A stretch of DNA of 64,000 bases, from positions 1,302,001 to 1,366,000 of the forward strand of contig NADL03000450.1 in NCBI GenBank assembly GCA_002205965.3, given 5' to 3'. The stretch is from Kappaphycus alvarezii (lineage: Eukaryota > Rhodophyta > Florideophyceae > Gigartinales > Solieriaceae). Numbering within the stretch: the first letter of the stretch is position 1; each line of letters opens with the position of its first letter. Shown one piece after another: positions 1 to 11,437 of this stretch. The position numbers were made by a program, and so were the translations under genes. The notes under the pieces were generated by a model. It had not been told where the DNA came from. It was given only the letters and a program-made list of their open reading frames with translations, and made no database searches.

Positions 1-2
1 TT

Positions 3-623
3 CCTCTCGTCCTCCAAAACGCGAACATCTTACCTGCCAAGAAAGGCTTCGAAGCCCACATCCCACCCGACGCTACCCTTCTGTTTCCGGGTCGCGAATC
101 ACTGCCTCTCGACGGCTTAATCGCAAAGTCGAACACTCTGGTCTTCATCGATGCCACATGGGACAAGGCACAGAGGATGCTGAACAAATCCAATATGCTG
201 AAAAGTTTATCGCGCGCATCTATTTCGCATCAAGTGCTAGGCAAATCGCTCTTCCGTGCAAGGAAGCCACCAACTTCGATACCAGCTGCAAGATCCACGG
301 CAGAAGCCGTTGCTGGCGCGTTACAATGTGTTGATGGGGGGGCGAATCGCGATGCTGTCGCTGCGCTTCGCAGATGCGTTTATGAGGCTAGTGAAAGTCA
401 AATGCAATTTGTCAGAGCAAAGGGCAAGGGGCTGGGAAACATCGCAAACAACGCGCGGGATACCAAAAGGGTTGGTATGAGAAGCATTGCTGACTGCTGC
501 GCCAGACCCTATTATTCAACATGTTCCCACAACTCAAGCCGCAACGAGCAAGCAAAGTTTTTCAGTATGAGTACGCGCAGTATCACAGGCGAAGAGCGCT
601 GCAATTTCGTCACTTATCCATAA
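3..623 (+). CDS. DTW-domain protein, C-terminal part (probable tRNA-uridine aminocarboxypropyltransferase)
   Basis: The frame is open from the window edge, so the N-terminus lies outside. It carries the family signature: an LLFPGRESLPL stretch, then VFIDATWDKAQRML, where D-x-T-W is the motif that names the family, then a basic patch (SLFRARKPPTS) and STAEAVAGAL, which matches the conserved S/T-x-EA helix. DTW proteins (TapT, DTWD1/2) are known to put the aminocarboxypropyl group of SAM onto a tRNA uridine; that role is inferred here from family membership. The last ~80 residues are not recognisable and may be poorly conserved tail. An ATG at 177 exists, but starting there would cut off the catalytic motif, so it is not the start. 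The gene ends in TAA, 52 bases before the convergent FIS1 stop. Confidence 0.8.
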   Translation, partial: PLVLQNANILPAKKGFEAHIPPDATLLFPGRESLPLDGLIAKSNTLVFIDATWDKAQRMLNKSNMLKSLSRASISHQVLGKSLFRARKPPTSIPAARSTAEAVAGALQCVDGGANRDAVAALRRCVYEASESQMQFVRAKGKGLGNIANNARDTKRVGMRSIADCCARPYYSTCSHNSSRNEQAKFFSMSTRSITGEERCNFVTYP

Positions 624-675
624 AAAGGTCCCATCCAAGTGCCGTCACAGGCACTGTTTCCCTTGTGCAATGTAT

Positions 676-1487
676 CTACCTTGGACCTCTAGATCCCGCA
701 AACGCCGCTGCAAGTAATCCCCCACAACCGCAATTCCTGACACAATAGAGATCCCTATAACTCCGTCCCTCGTAATCTTGTCCTCTACAATGTCCATCAA
801 CGAAATTGCCTGGCGACAGTTGGGGCAATTTTCAGCAGCTTGTCAAGGCATTTGCGGCTTGAAACTACGTCATCAAGTCTGTAGTAGCCAAGGGCCATGT
901 AGTACAAACAATCTCGATCAGAGTAGCGATCCTCGAGGAGGCCCTGCATCATGATAACACCCTTCTTGATGTTCGAGCGCTGCGTGAAGAGAAAATCCAT
1001 TATCAAAAACGCGTCCAACCGTTAGACATCAATGACTGCCGAGGTGCAGCACCATGACAAAAGTGACCTTACAAAGATTGCTAATGCGTGGGTGAGGCAT
1101 GAAACTGAATGACTTACCTCTTTCGAGCGGATGAGTGCCCAAGCGTAGTTGAACTTGGCGGTAGGATCCGGTCTGGATTTCATGCACTCTTTCATGTAGA
1201 TCTCCTCAAAACGCTGCGATCCAACAAACGCAAAATAAATGCAGCGACGTTAGCAATGGTGCTGCAAGTTGTGACATCCGCGGCATCAAACAGTTGCAAT
1301 CACTTACATCGAGCTCAGCGCTAAGATCAACCTCAGCCAAGTCATCGTCTAGTTCACCTCTTCTGGAGTGCGCTGAAGCTTGAGTCTGCATGTGAGCATG
1401 GGGTGTGGGTTGAGATTGCTGCGAAGATGCCGCCGATGCCGCACCGGTAGTTACATGTGGAGGCGGAGGCGGTGGCCGCGACGACAT
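676..1487 (-). CDS. FIS1: FIS1, mitochondrial/peroxisomal fission adaptor, three exons
   Basis: A tail-anchored TPR-like adaptor that helps recruit the dynamin-related fission machinery to mitochondria and peroxisomes. Exons on the minus strand are 1487-1308, 1213-1118 and 979-676, with GTAAGT donors and CAG acceptors. The introns (94 and 138 bases) fall between codons. Exon 1 encodes a Pro/Ser/Gln-rich leader not usual for the family. Exons 2 and 3 give the conserved FNYAWALIRSKE|RSNIKKG junction, then GLLEDRYSDRDCLYYMALGY, KLLKIAP, VEDKITRDGVIGI and a Gly/Ala-rich membrane anchor. Exon 3 needs two single-base insertions: one in the A/T run near 803-807 and one in the C run at 719-723. With both, the protein is about 193 residues and ends TAG. 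An alternative upstream ATG is at 1547. Function is known for the family; the homopolymer breaks look like sequence errors, though a young pseudogene is possible. Confidence 0.88.
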
Positions 1488-1547
1488 GTCAAGATGTGAG
1501 CGGCTTTGTGTCTTGTGAAAGGGGAACGTTGCTCCGAGGTGCACCAA

Positions 1548-2470
1548 ATTTTGTTCTGCGGTTGGAAGTGTTGTGGCTATAACGTCGGGGGTCGCGCGTG
1601 TGAATCCGGTGACAAGAGAATCCGAGTCGTTTGCAAAGCAAAATTAAAAACTCTGAAATGCCAAGCTGCGCAGCCGATTTTTCAAAAAATGAAAACGGCA
1701 CACCGGTGTACACATCCACTGGTTTAAGGAACTAAGTACAATCTCGCCTTATGTAGAAAGGTAATATGCTCAAGTTGGACGTTCGCAAGACAAAAGATGC
1801 CTCCTGTACGTCTTTTGACCACAGTTCCAGATCGGTCGTAATTGGCACAGTATTTTTTTTGCGGTATGGCATTAGCACATACCGTAATAACAAGGAGGGA
1901 GGAAATAATTGAATTCTTTAATATTGAAAGCATCAAAAATAAGTAGTACAAGATACTTCAGTGTACCGTACTGCACGTTAACTCAAATGCAACTTCTGCT
2001 TTACAGCAATGACCACATTCTGCAAATTTGTAGTCTATCGCAGGCCGCAACCAGAATGAAATACTGTACTATGATATATTTACAGGACTTTGCAGTACAG
2101 TCGTGGTTGTGTATCACAGACTGCACCACCATATACAGTATATATTTTATTTTCTTAACTGTTTGTCTACCGTAGATTTCATGTTTAATGCACTTACAAG
2201 GGAACGCTCCGCTGTAATGCGGCCGCTGAATTGCATTCGTTTAGAACACAACGGCATTTACAGAGGTAGTACTTCATCACTCGGCCTCATTTCCAGACTC
2301 TCCAATCCGCAGGCCTGTCCCCCATAGCTAGCTAGTCTTCGGAAAATAGCCGTCCAGCATCCCTAATCAGTGGAACACCCAAAAGTCTCCCCCCCGTTTA
2401 CAGATAGACGGTTCGCTACAAGCAAAGGCCGAATTATGGATGCCAACGCAACAATCGCCGCAAAAATCAG
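1548..2470. other. Intergenic sequence, no gene seen
   Basis: No coding frame with recognisable content. It holds the presumed FIS1 5' flank, then an AT-rich stretch with several copies of the palindromic heptamer TACTGTA/TACAGTA (about 1965-2145), a motif recurring through the window. Confidence 0.5.
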
Positions 2471-2476
2471 GTTGCC

Positions 2477-2800
2477 TTGCTAGGCAATGATCTTGGACGG
2501 CCAGCTCGGCGCCCTTTCATCGAACCGCATTTGCATCTTCAACACCGGACAAGACCGGACATCAGAGCCATGGGCGCCGCAGGTGGAACCGACTATTTCC
2601 ACATAACATTCGTCAATCCACTCGCTCCTTTCCATTCCAGAGTCCGGAATTTCATCCCGACGACCAGTCTCGATGTAGCGAGAGCGGAAACGCGGCGGAA
2701 GTACTAAGGCTTTCTTTCCGAATTACCGGGGAGAAGCTGGCTAGTTCCTGTTCCAATCTCTACTCTTGGCGGATGGCATCCAGAGGCGTTTTCAGGGTGA
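2477..2800 (+). pseudogene. LINE fragment: restriction-like endonuclease end (LINE-2-like)
   Basis: The frame contains TRPDIRAMGAAGGTDYFHIT, which parallels ARPDIKALGGNGGTDYYDVT near the 3' end of LINE-2 at about 46.5 kb. A second frame downstream (about 2745-2795) gives WLVPVPISTLGGWHPEAF, the counterpart of ALPLSTVGGWARLL in LINE-2. This order, RPD then DYxxVT then LGGWHP, is characteristic of the C-terminal PD-(D/E)XK-type endonuclease of site-specific LINEs. No reverse transcriptase precedes it, so it is a 5'-truncated remnant with at least one frameshift. Confidence 0.65.
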
Positions 2801-3074
2801 TGTGCGCAAAATTTGCACACGAAAGAAATCTAGAAGAGGACCAAATTAGGATACAGTATCGGAATTTGGAAGATATTTTAATCTTAATGAGTGTTTCAAA
2901 ATCGTAGAGATTTTTTTAAGACAAGGTGTCATTAATAAATGTCACCACTGTACACGTCCATGGTCGTCATACTTTCCGAATACGTCGCAGTATTTAAAGT
3001 TCGAAATCGACGTCGTTGAGGCAACCCCCGCCATCAACTACCCCATCGGCTCACCCTTTCTTTTGGCCCTTAAC

Positions 3075-3670
3075 ATGACCACCCTCCGCCCTTCCCTCAT
3101 CATCACCAAGTCATCCCGAGGCCGTCGTCCTCTCAACGCTTTGGCCCTGATGGCAAATGGTCCAACCGACTACGATGATTGCTGTAGAAGGTTGGACCGG
3201 GAACGCGTTCGGTAGTGGGTCCGCCGTAACTGCTTCGAGCAGGCAGAAGAGGTAGAGGAGGAGGAGAAGGAATAAGACGAGTTAGAGGAAGAGGAGAAAA
3301 AGGAGGATGAAGAGGGACTGGGTGGACCCGTGGAAGGCAATAGTGTATAACGGTGGGGGGCTCCCATAGAGAACAAAGGGGAGACTGAGGGAGTAATTGT
3401 GATCTCTAACTATTCTGACGAAGATGAAGAGAGGAGTGAAGAGGAGGATGAGGGGGAGGGAGACATGGAAAGTGCTGGATTAGTGGGGAAGGGACCGGAA
3501 AGTATGGACCAGGTGGTCCCGGTTCTGGAATGGATGGGGGCATCCTCAGTGGTTTAGATATTTCGCAGGAGGTAATGGAGAATTCTAAGCCGTTCAAGGA
3601 TATTTGTGTGGACTGCCTGGGTGGCATGGATATTTTGGGGGAAACTTTTGGCTCTGATATAGAGGACTAA
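3075..3670 (+). pseudogene. Decayed acidic ORF, unit copy 1
   Basis: From an ATG at 3075 the frame gives MTTLRPSLIITKSSRGRR, LNALALMANGPTDYDD and RRLDRERVR, then a long Glu/Asp-rich tract. After a frameshift near 3553 it ends with PFKDICVDCLGGMDILGE. The frame is broken by TAG, TAA and TAA. The same order of elements occurs in copies 2 (about 5.6-6.2 kb, minus) and 3 (21.7-22.2 kb, minus), so the ORF is real but dead here. I do not recognise the family. A TTTAAA box sits about 80 bases upstream. No known domain is visible apart from the acidic tract and the CxDCxGGMDIL tail. Confidence 0.55.
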
Positions 3671-3778
3671 TATATTAAGGAAATAATCTAGATATTTATC
3701 TTGGTAGTATCCGCTGTTAGTCTTTCTCGTTCACACGATTCCATTTGGCGCATTTTATGGTTCTTTGTATGTTTCTGT

Positions 3779-4100
3779 GAGACTTTAGGGTTAGTCAAGA
3801 AGTCTATATAAGCTGGGTAAACTGCTTCCTCTTGTAGAGGTCAAGCAAGTTGGCAGACAACTTAAAGTCAAATCCAAAGTAGTAGGAAGTTGAGAGTCAA
3901 CTTAAGACTCAAAAAACTTTTTTCCTACGCTGATCGCAGAGCACCAGTGGTACACTATGCACCTTCCATATTTGCTTTTAGACCTCTCAATTGTCTTCCT
4001 TATCCACTCCTTTTTTTTCGTTCAACTATACCAGGGTAAACTTTTATCGCTTGCAACACCTCCTTCTTGGGGTAGTTGGTTCTGAATATCTCTTCTCCCG
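3779..4100 (+). promoter_or_regulatory. Conserved TATA-containing segment, unit copy 1 (LTR-like)
   Basis: About 320 bases shared with 5460-5120 (minus) and 21610-21265 (minus). All three start GACTTTRGGGKTA, carry TCTATATAAG or a close variant, then GGTCAAGCAAG, GTAGTAGGAAGTTGA, CGCAGAGC, GTTCAACTATACC and GGGGTARTYRGTTCTGA. A TATA-like box plus strong conservation and a position just upstream of a copia gag in copy 3 suggest the U3/R/U5 part of an LTR. No second copy in direct orientation was found nearby, so the LTR reading is inference. Confidence 0.5.
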
Positions 4101-5119
4101 ACGATTTACCCCTGTCACAGTGCTCAAAGAGCTTGCAAGAACCGTCAGCAGCTGCCCAATGAAACGGACTTCGAAGGTTCGAGCCATTCTCCTAAAGCGA
4201 CACTTGGCGTTGGCAGTAACTTCTAACGCTGCTTGTCTGCTGGCTGGCATCCAATCGAATTTCTGGATGACTGTTGCTGGTGGAAGCATTCGACAGCAAT
4301 GATTTGTACATTGCGTCGACCTTCGGTACATCAATTTAATATTACATTCAGATTTACAAATCCAAATGGGTTCCAGCCAATCCATACATCCCAATAAAGA
4401 GACCACACTTTTTCCCATAAGGCCGAATTGCAATTTCTATGGAAAGTGAGAACATATATGATGGTCTGTTTGTCGAAATCCATAGCAGCAAGGAATGATC
4501 ATACCCCGGGCTAATCCTAAGATCGCGGCCCGACTGCAGAGTCATAGGAAGCTCTGGGCCCAGTGGAAATGGTGCAAAACACGGGGTTCTGTTGTGTATT
4601 TGGCACGCATGGAGCGAGTGTCAGAGGCCGCTACGGATTGATCAGTGTCAGCGCAATATCAGACATCGTTTTACATTCACTGCATCAGAAGGGCATGAAT
4701 TCGAGAGCTGGGCAACCCTAGCAGTAACAGATAGAACTTAGAGCACGTGTTAATAGAATAGCCAGTTGCTTAAAACCTCTGCAATAAGCCGATGCCAGAG
4801 TAACGCATGAAACTACTTTTTAGTTAAGTTTCAATGTAGATTGTGAGGCATGGTGAATAAATAAGAGTCACTCACTCATTTCTTGGAAGAGTTGAACATA
4901 GCCTCGTGAAACGTACGTGAGGGTGACGTTTTGCTGCCACTGACGGGTTTTGGCCCATTCTAAAGACGGTTTTGGACCTCAATTGTCTGTGCTTCTTCAA
5001 TTGGATCGCTGATGCTCTGTGTCCGTCTCTTGGATATATCTCTCTTCCTCAAGATACAGTTTCAGAAATACTGCAATTAATTGTTGATCTAGAGGCTTTT
5101 TCTGCAGACTTTCATGTCC
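4101..5119. other. Spacer between the two inverted unit copies
   Basis: Sequence lying downstream of both unit copies 1 and 2. Only short broken frames are present (for example 3991-4302 on plus, which starts inside the conserved segment). No protein motif I recognise. It could be the decayed inner part of a retroelement or unrelated sequence. Confidence 0.35.
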
Positions 5120-5460
5120 ATTTATAGGGGTCGATCGACGGGAGAAGAGATACTCAGAACTGATTACCCCAGGAAGGAGGTTTTGCAAGCGAAAAAAGTG
5201 CTACCATGATACGGTTGAACTATCAAAAAGGGTTGCATACGGACGACAGTTGAGAGGGCTACAAGCAAGTATAGAAGGGGCAGGGTCTACCACTGATGCT
5301 CTGCGACAGCCGTTAGAAAAATGTTTCTTCGGTCTGAAGTTAACTTTCAACTTCCTACTACTCGGGCGGGACTTGACTTAAAGTTTTCTGCCAACTTGCT
5401 TGACCTCTCCAAGAGAAAGCAGTTTATTCATCTTATATAGGCTTTTGGTTACCCCTAAAG
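5120..5460 (-). promoter_or_regulatory. Conserved TATA-containing segment, unit copy 2 (LTR-like)
   Basis: Minus-strand counterpart of the copy 1 segment, with CCTATATAAG, GGTCAAGCAAGTTGGCAG, GTAGTAGGAAGTTGA and the terminal GGGGTAATCAGTTCTGAG. In this copy the region near 5205 reads ATCATGGTAGCAC, which resembles an LTR end (CA) followed by a TGGTAGCA-type primer binding site. The other two copies match this only partly, so the priming-site reading is weak. Confidence 0.5.
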
Positions 5461-5584
5461 TCCAAACAAAATTACAAAAGATACCAGGAAATGCATAAAA
5501 ACACTTTTTGTGGGTGATATACTCTAAACAAAAGATACTTAAGAAACGAACAATCGATCTGGTCCTCTTATTTCCCATCCTCTA

Positions 5585-6200
5585 GATCAGACCAAAAAAC
5601 TCCTCCAAAATATTCATGCCGCCCAAGCAGTCCCCACAAACATCCGCGAACGGCTCATAACTCCTTATTTCCTCCTAGAAGATATCTAAACCACTAAATT
5701 TGCCGCCATTCGGCTCCAGCTTCAGGACCACTTGGTCCATACTGTCCAGTCCCGGCCTCATCATTCCAACACTTTCGATGTCTCCCTCCCCTCCATCCTC
5801 CTTGTCCTCCTCTTCATCCTCCTCTTCATCCTCCTCGTCATTCTCTTCATCCTCATTCTTATAGACAAATTCCAGGACTGTCAACTCCTCGAAAGTCTCC
5901 ACAGCTCCCTCCGCGACTTCGCATTCCTGCCCTCACCTATCTCCACCGCCTCATCCTCGACGAACAAGCGACGAACGAATTAGATCACCAACTTCTTTGC
6001 TTGTCGGCGTAGATAGTCGTCACGGTCAGAAACTCCGAAAGGAAGTAGAGGAATGGAGTCTAGGGGGCGGGGGTGGCGATTTTTGGAAATGACTCTGGAG
6101 GGGCATAGGTTGTCTATTTTGGTGGGATTTGGGGAGTGGTAGGTAATTGAGGGTGTTTTGAATGGGTAGGGGGAGAGGAATGGTGAGTAAACTGATCGAC
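5585..6200 (-). pseudogene. Decayed acidic ORF, unit copy 2
   Basis: Minus-strand homologue of the ORFs at 3075-3670 and 22196-21693. Recognisable pieces are RDDYLRRQ and FVRRLFVEDEAVE (matching YDEYFRR and LVRRQFWEKAEE of copy 3), a long Asp/Glu repeat from TCC/TCA-rich DNA at 5780-5870, SMDQVV, and the tail DVCGDCLGGMNILEEFF. Several frameshifts and stops separate these blocks. The stop next to the tail is about 125 bases before the TATA-like box of the conserved segment, similar to copies 1 and 3. Function unknown. Confidence 0.5.
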
Positions 6201-6249
6201 GACGTTTGAAACTTGGAATAAAAAGGTTTAAAGAGGCCCCCGAGGGCGC

Positions 6250-9200
6250 ATTCTATAGATTTGGAATAGTTAAAACAAATCTACAAGGGAAATTGTAGTA
6301 GCACATTTGCGCCCTTTATCTCAAAAATGAATTTGGAGAAGGACGTAAGCGAAAAGGGAAAAAGAACTTGATTCGGGATCGGTTTAGAGGGGTAGATACA
6401 GTATAAAAATATCTAGATAGAATGGAAGTGAATGTGGAGAGGACCACGGTAAGGATTAGCAAGGGCTAGGGAGGGTGAGGAAGGACCAAAAATAAAAGAA
6501 TTTTAGGACAAGGGGAGGTAGTACAGTAAATTAAAAGTCGGTAGATGGCGGCGGCAAAAAAATCCGTTCCGATTCGCGCGCACCTAAGACCTATCTTGGA
6601 AAATGACATTATGTGCAGAGAATCATTAAACCCGTGCAGAATCTTCAATTTTCTCGTGAGAACGACTTAATCATATGCAAATTACTTTTCTATACATCTG
6701 TTCGGAATCTTTACGAGCTACTCGAGCGTGCTACTCCAATGAAAAAAGGACGTAAAAGGTACGCAATTTAAAGAAAATTGAAATGAGATATGATTCTTGC
6801 CATCAGATTCATTTAGCTTTCACGCTCAACTACCTAAAGTCAATGATACATTCGCACAGATTAATTCTGCGTCAATGGTTGTTTTTAACTCCGCATGTCT
6901 GATGACAGAGTTCGCAGCAACCTTTTTGTCGCCGTTACATAGCACGCCCATTTTCATCGTATTGCTTTCTCGGCCGCTGCTACACTGCGCAGGCTAATGG
7001 GAATTTCACCCTATGTTTCACTGTCATTAAACTAGCCCATACCAACACATGCAATTAAAGCACCCCATTTAATCCAAACTTTCCTCCCACGCGCTCGCAG
7101 ACCGAAATTAGTTTTGCAATATGCAAACAGATCGCATTGCCTTCTGCGCAACCGTTGAATGATTCCCAAGGTAACTATAGTACTCCTCAGGTAATCTATC
7201 TGTTTTGGTGCAGTTAATGTCCTACTTTCTCGCATGGCGTACCTTAACGGGGGCCCCTTTTAAGATAATTTATGCTTCAAGAAAAAGAGTCAAGTGCAGT
7301 AATCCCGGAATTTTTATTTGGTTCTTATAAGTCCAAAGGAAATTTTCGCCCAGAGGCCAGTAGAATAACATACGCAAGACTTTCGAGTACCGCTCGCATA
7401 TAAAGTAGATATAAGTGCCTGGCGTGGATGCATAAACAAAATCGATTATGCATTAGCACAATACTGTGGGAAAACGTTTTAATGATTTTTACATTTTGTT
7501 AATTTTTTTTCATGGTTCTGAAAATTTGCGTTCCCACCATATACAGTGGCCAGGGAGCTCTGAGTCCTTTGTTACACTTTTGAAAGATCCCCAAGAAAAA
7601 ATTAAAGGTAAATGACCTCAAAAGTATTAGTTTCACCCCTCCAAATAGACTTATGGTACAGCTGTAGGAGTTCTATGGTACGTACCCAAATAAGATACTG
7701 TTTAATATCTCTTCAGGGACCTGTAAGATGAATTAATTACAGTTGCTGCCTAATTTGCTCTGAAATAGCCAAAATTGATAGCCGAAAGCCTTTGAGAGGA
7801 AGAAATGAGGAGAAAGCTGCAGAATCAAGAGAACCAAGAAAATACAAGGCATTGCGCCGAAGAGGATGGAAGCGGAGGGAGCAGGATTGATTAATGTAGG
7901 AAGATGCTTGCGCGAACAGTAAGAGAGTTAGTGGAATGGCTCGATAGCTCCAACTTAATAAGTAAAGATGTAACCGAGACTCAAAATCATCAGGTGCGCA
8001 GTAGAGGCATCTCGTGGCTTCAGTGCGGCTTCGACCACCCTCCTATAATCTTTATTTCCTTCCTTATTCTTGCATGGGTAAGAAGCCAAAAATGGCTGTT
8101 TAAGGCAACCAGCTGGATACACGAGAAAAACCTTCGCACTAGGAACCCATCATTGGAAAAGCCGTACTCAAAAGGTTGCTTATTAGACCGTGAATCGGGA
8201 AAAAAACTAGCTGAATCTGCTCAATTACGTTAAAAGTAGCCAACGAATGAACGAAGAGTAAAAATTGAAAGAAAAAAGAATATCAACTTCCCTTTACAAG
8301 CTCCATTGGTGAGATAATTTAGCAGCCTTGAACAGAGTACATTTATGATTCAGGCTTGTGGGGCTTGTGGAAATAAAAAGGGGTCGAGTGGAAGAAATAA
8401 GCAGCGGAATGTACTAGGCAGAATGCTTGAAATATCAAATTTGAGAAGCGAATTGACTTGGAAGCCCGCCTTATGAGTAATAAGAACCGCATGGAGCTTC
8501 TATACGTAGAAATTGAATGTCGTATTTATTTTTTTGTTTTGGTTTCGTTTTTTACTTATTTAAGAAAGAACAAGGACGAAAAAATGGGGCTCTCCACGAA
8601 GAAAAGAGAAAAATTACACTTTCCAATGTTTGGGAAACTCCGTACTGTCACAGAGTAACAAGTCATCCTTCGAAATGTATAGTTTTAAAACATCCTTAGT
8701 TTAAACAAATCGAAGTATTCAATTTTTTAAAGCCCCATGCTTGCGTTGTCCCAATATTTAAGGCTATAATTCGGATTATACGAGCCTGAAATCCGTCTAT
8801 CTTGAGCTCAATTTGGAACTCGCCATTACGTTCAGCTCAGCATCTTCTAATTGCACTTTATCTTCCTCAGCTTCCACTTATCTTATTGTTTTATCAATCT
8901 CAGGCTTTAAGCAACTATTGACGTGCTGATAAAATATTATGGGAAACTTAATCCGGTGCAATTCAGAAGTATGGATATTTCCAGCAGCTGCTCAGCTGAG
9001 AGGGATATAGCCTTCAAGACAAGATTGACTGACAACATAATTCCCTGAATGTCCTAACAGCCTACTGGAATCCTAAAGCACTCAAATTTTAACGAAATGA
9101 TCACCACATAGCGCCTGTCGTGAGCGTAATACTTCAAAGTAGCCTCGATATATCAAGATACCTTTATCTCTATGGGGGCTTGAGAACCACATATTTTCTC
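6250..9200. other. Long stretch without a recognised gene
   Basis: AT-rich sequence with many stops in all frames. The longest plus frame (7904-8233, 109 codons) starts MLARTVRELVEWLDSSNL and shows one hydrophobic patch but no family I know. A CACCCCATTT motif, repeated elsewhere in the window, lies near 7054-7075. Nothing else is supported. Confidence 0.4.
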
Positions 9201-9239
9201 TACTCTATGGAACTACGGAAGAATGAAGAGTACTTTAGC

Positions 9240-10660
9240 AAAGCAGAATGTGAGTGTTTTCGTCAGCCGTTTCGGTTCCGTTAATTTCAAGGTAACCTTG
9301 TTTGGTGCAATGAACGATTTTACACCGTCTTAACGCATTTTGACTAAACCTTGCAAATTTTGCCCCTTCCCCGCGTCAAATTGGATGATTTCGTCATGTT
9401 CTCCGAGTATGCCGTGAAATTTTCTACCAATAGCATTATCCTTCTAATACATTGAAAACGCCAGGATAAAGCTCAACACTACATAGTTTGAACTCGCTAA
9501 CTGATTACTCAAGTTTCTCTAGCATCATTTCGATAAGAATGGAGTGCACGTCGATAACGAAAAGACCGAGGGCGTAAAAGAAGAGCCAATTCCTACAAAA
9601 AAAATCGAGCTCCGCGGTTTTCTTGGCCTTCCTGCGTATAACTGCAGGTTTATCAAATATCTAGCTGATATATCCAGGAATGTTTGCTTTATGTGCCTCA
9701 GTTTCAAGTAAAAAGGTATTCAAATAGTAGGAATGGATGTTCATCACACTCAGAAAACTCAATGAAAAGTCTCATCTCATCACCTGGCTTTTCAATAATT
9801 TGAGTCTCCCTTTATTCAAAACGGACGTCTCATGCGTCTCTATAGGAGCTGTTCTCTTCCAGAAGAGGTAAGAAGGAAAAATGCATCCCTTTGAACACGT
9901 GCGTCGGAAAATAAACTCTGCAGAGCGAGATATTTCCGCCCGTGAAATAGAAGACCTCTCAATTATCTTCGCTCTCAATATTTTCTGGTTCATCTCCGTC
10001 AACCGAGCAGTTCAATTTGGTAAACAGGCCATCATTCCATAAGTTTATCCTTCAGGAAGACGGCATCTATAGGAACCTCGTGCGTTGAATGGATTCCATG
10101 GTGAAGAATTATTTAGAGGTAGGTTATGAGCCAGGCGCAAATAATTGACAGTTTTCTGCCTTTCCCGAGCATTCTTACCTGACCACCACGCGATATCGAC
10201 GAGGGAGACCTGATTACTGTGTGAAATTAGCCCTTGCGGAGAAAGGCACCGATTTGATGCTCTCTCAGCTTGAATTCAATCACCAAGTTTAAGGATGTAT
10301 CTAGTTGAACATGATACAGCTCAGGGCCAACTTATAAAATGGTCAATAAAATAGTTCATGATGTGGGAATGAAAATTGCATAGGCCTGCAAAGAATGGCT
10401 TTCACTCTCCGCCGGCCATTAAGGACAGGAACGGGGATATTAATGACCTTCAACGATGTAGTTGGGCACTGGAAGAAGGAAAGGAAGAATCTTCTCGTCT
10501 TCTTTAGATAATAGTGGCCCCAGATACATCAAGACGTCAGCCACTACGTAAATTGGTGCCATACATGCCAGAAGGCTAATGTAGCCAATCAACGGCTGAG
10601 AATTTGGCTAGTAAATTTTAGTACTATCAGAGAATTTCATTTGAAGATCTGACTAAGGCC
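9240..10660 (+). pseudogene. Ty3/gypsy pol remnant (RT end, RNase H, integrase zinc finger)
   Basis: Strongly decayed, but three landmarks of a gypsy pol come in the right order on the plus strand. RGFLGLPAYNCRFIKYLAD (about 9615-9675) is the LxGLxxYYRRFI block after the RT. NSAERDISAREIEDLSII (about 9910-9965) matches the NYSxxExExLA block of RNase H. WPQIHQDVSHYVNWCHTCQK (about 10513-10575) is the second half of the HHCC integrase finger. Frames change between the blocks and stops are frequent, so no product is expected. LTRs were not found. Confidence 0.65.
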
Positions 10661-11437
10661 ACGAAATGAGTATTTTTTAGCTCTTTTAGGAATTTGAACA
10701 CGCTGATCAATCAGTTGATGAGTAAATACTGCCTCCTCAGGATTTCATTGGGGACGTTACCAGTGATAGTAATACTGGGGACTCTGAAAATGGAAATATG
10801 AATGAAGATGGCTCAATGCATGTCTCCGAAAAGTTATTTTAACAAATTAAAACTCCAGTTAGGAACTAACTGTTTTTGAATGACAAGGAGTTTTAACTAG
10901 AGGTACTCAAACAAGCCGAAGCGCTCCTAACCAGAGGAAAACTATTATGGAACGCGAAAAGCCTCCCACCTATGACTTGAAACTCGTCTCTTTACCAAGA
11001 AACCAAAGAAAATGGATAATAGACACGTAAAAATCCATGAGATTTTGACTGAAGAGAGCATAAAATTTCCAAATCACTAAAACTCCGAGAAATTACACGG
11101 AGTTTGTTTCGAAACTTGCGTTTAGAAATCAATAATTGGAACATCACAAGGAAAATCACATTTCTACTGAGCTGGAATAAAACGTAAGCATGTGACAACT
11201 GGTTACAAGTTTGGGGATGCATGGAATCTTTTCAAGTATGTCACATATTACAATTCATAATCCAGCTCCTGATAGTTCTCTTAGCCCGCTATTTGTCAAT
11301 TTAGTTGATAACAATATTAAATTAATATTAAATATTAAAAGCTTTAGACAAATTTGGACTTGTTGCTGAAAACGTTCACAACCTACTAGCATCTAAAATA
11401 CATGTATGGAATATGCTAATCACACGCAAACACGGTC

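Noticed and set aside
177..623. ATG at 177 as start of the DTW gene
   Set aside because: The frame is open to the window edge and the DATW motif lies upstream of this ATG.
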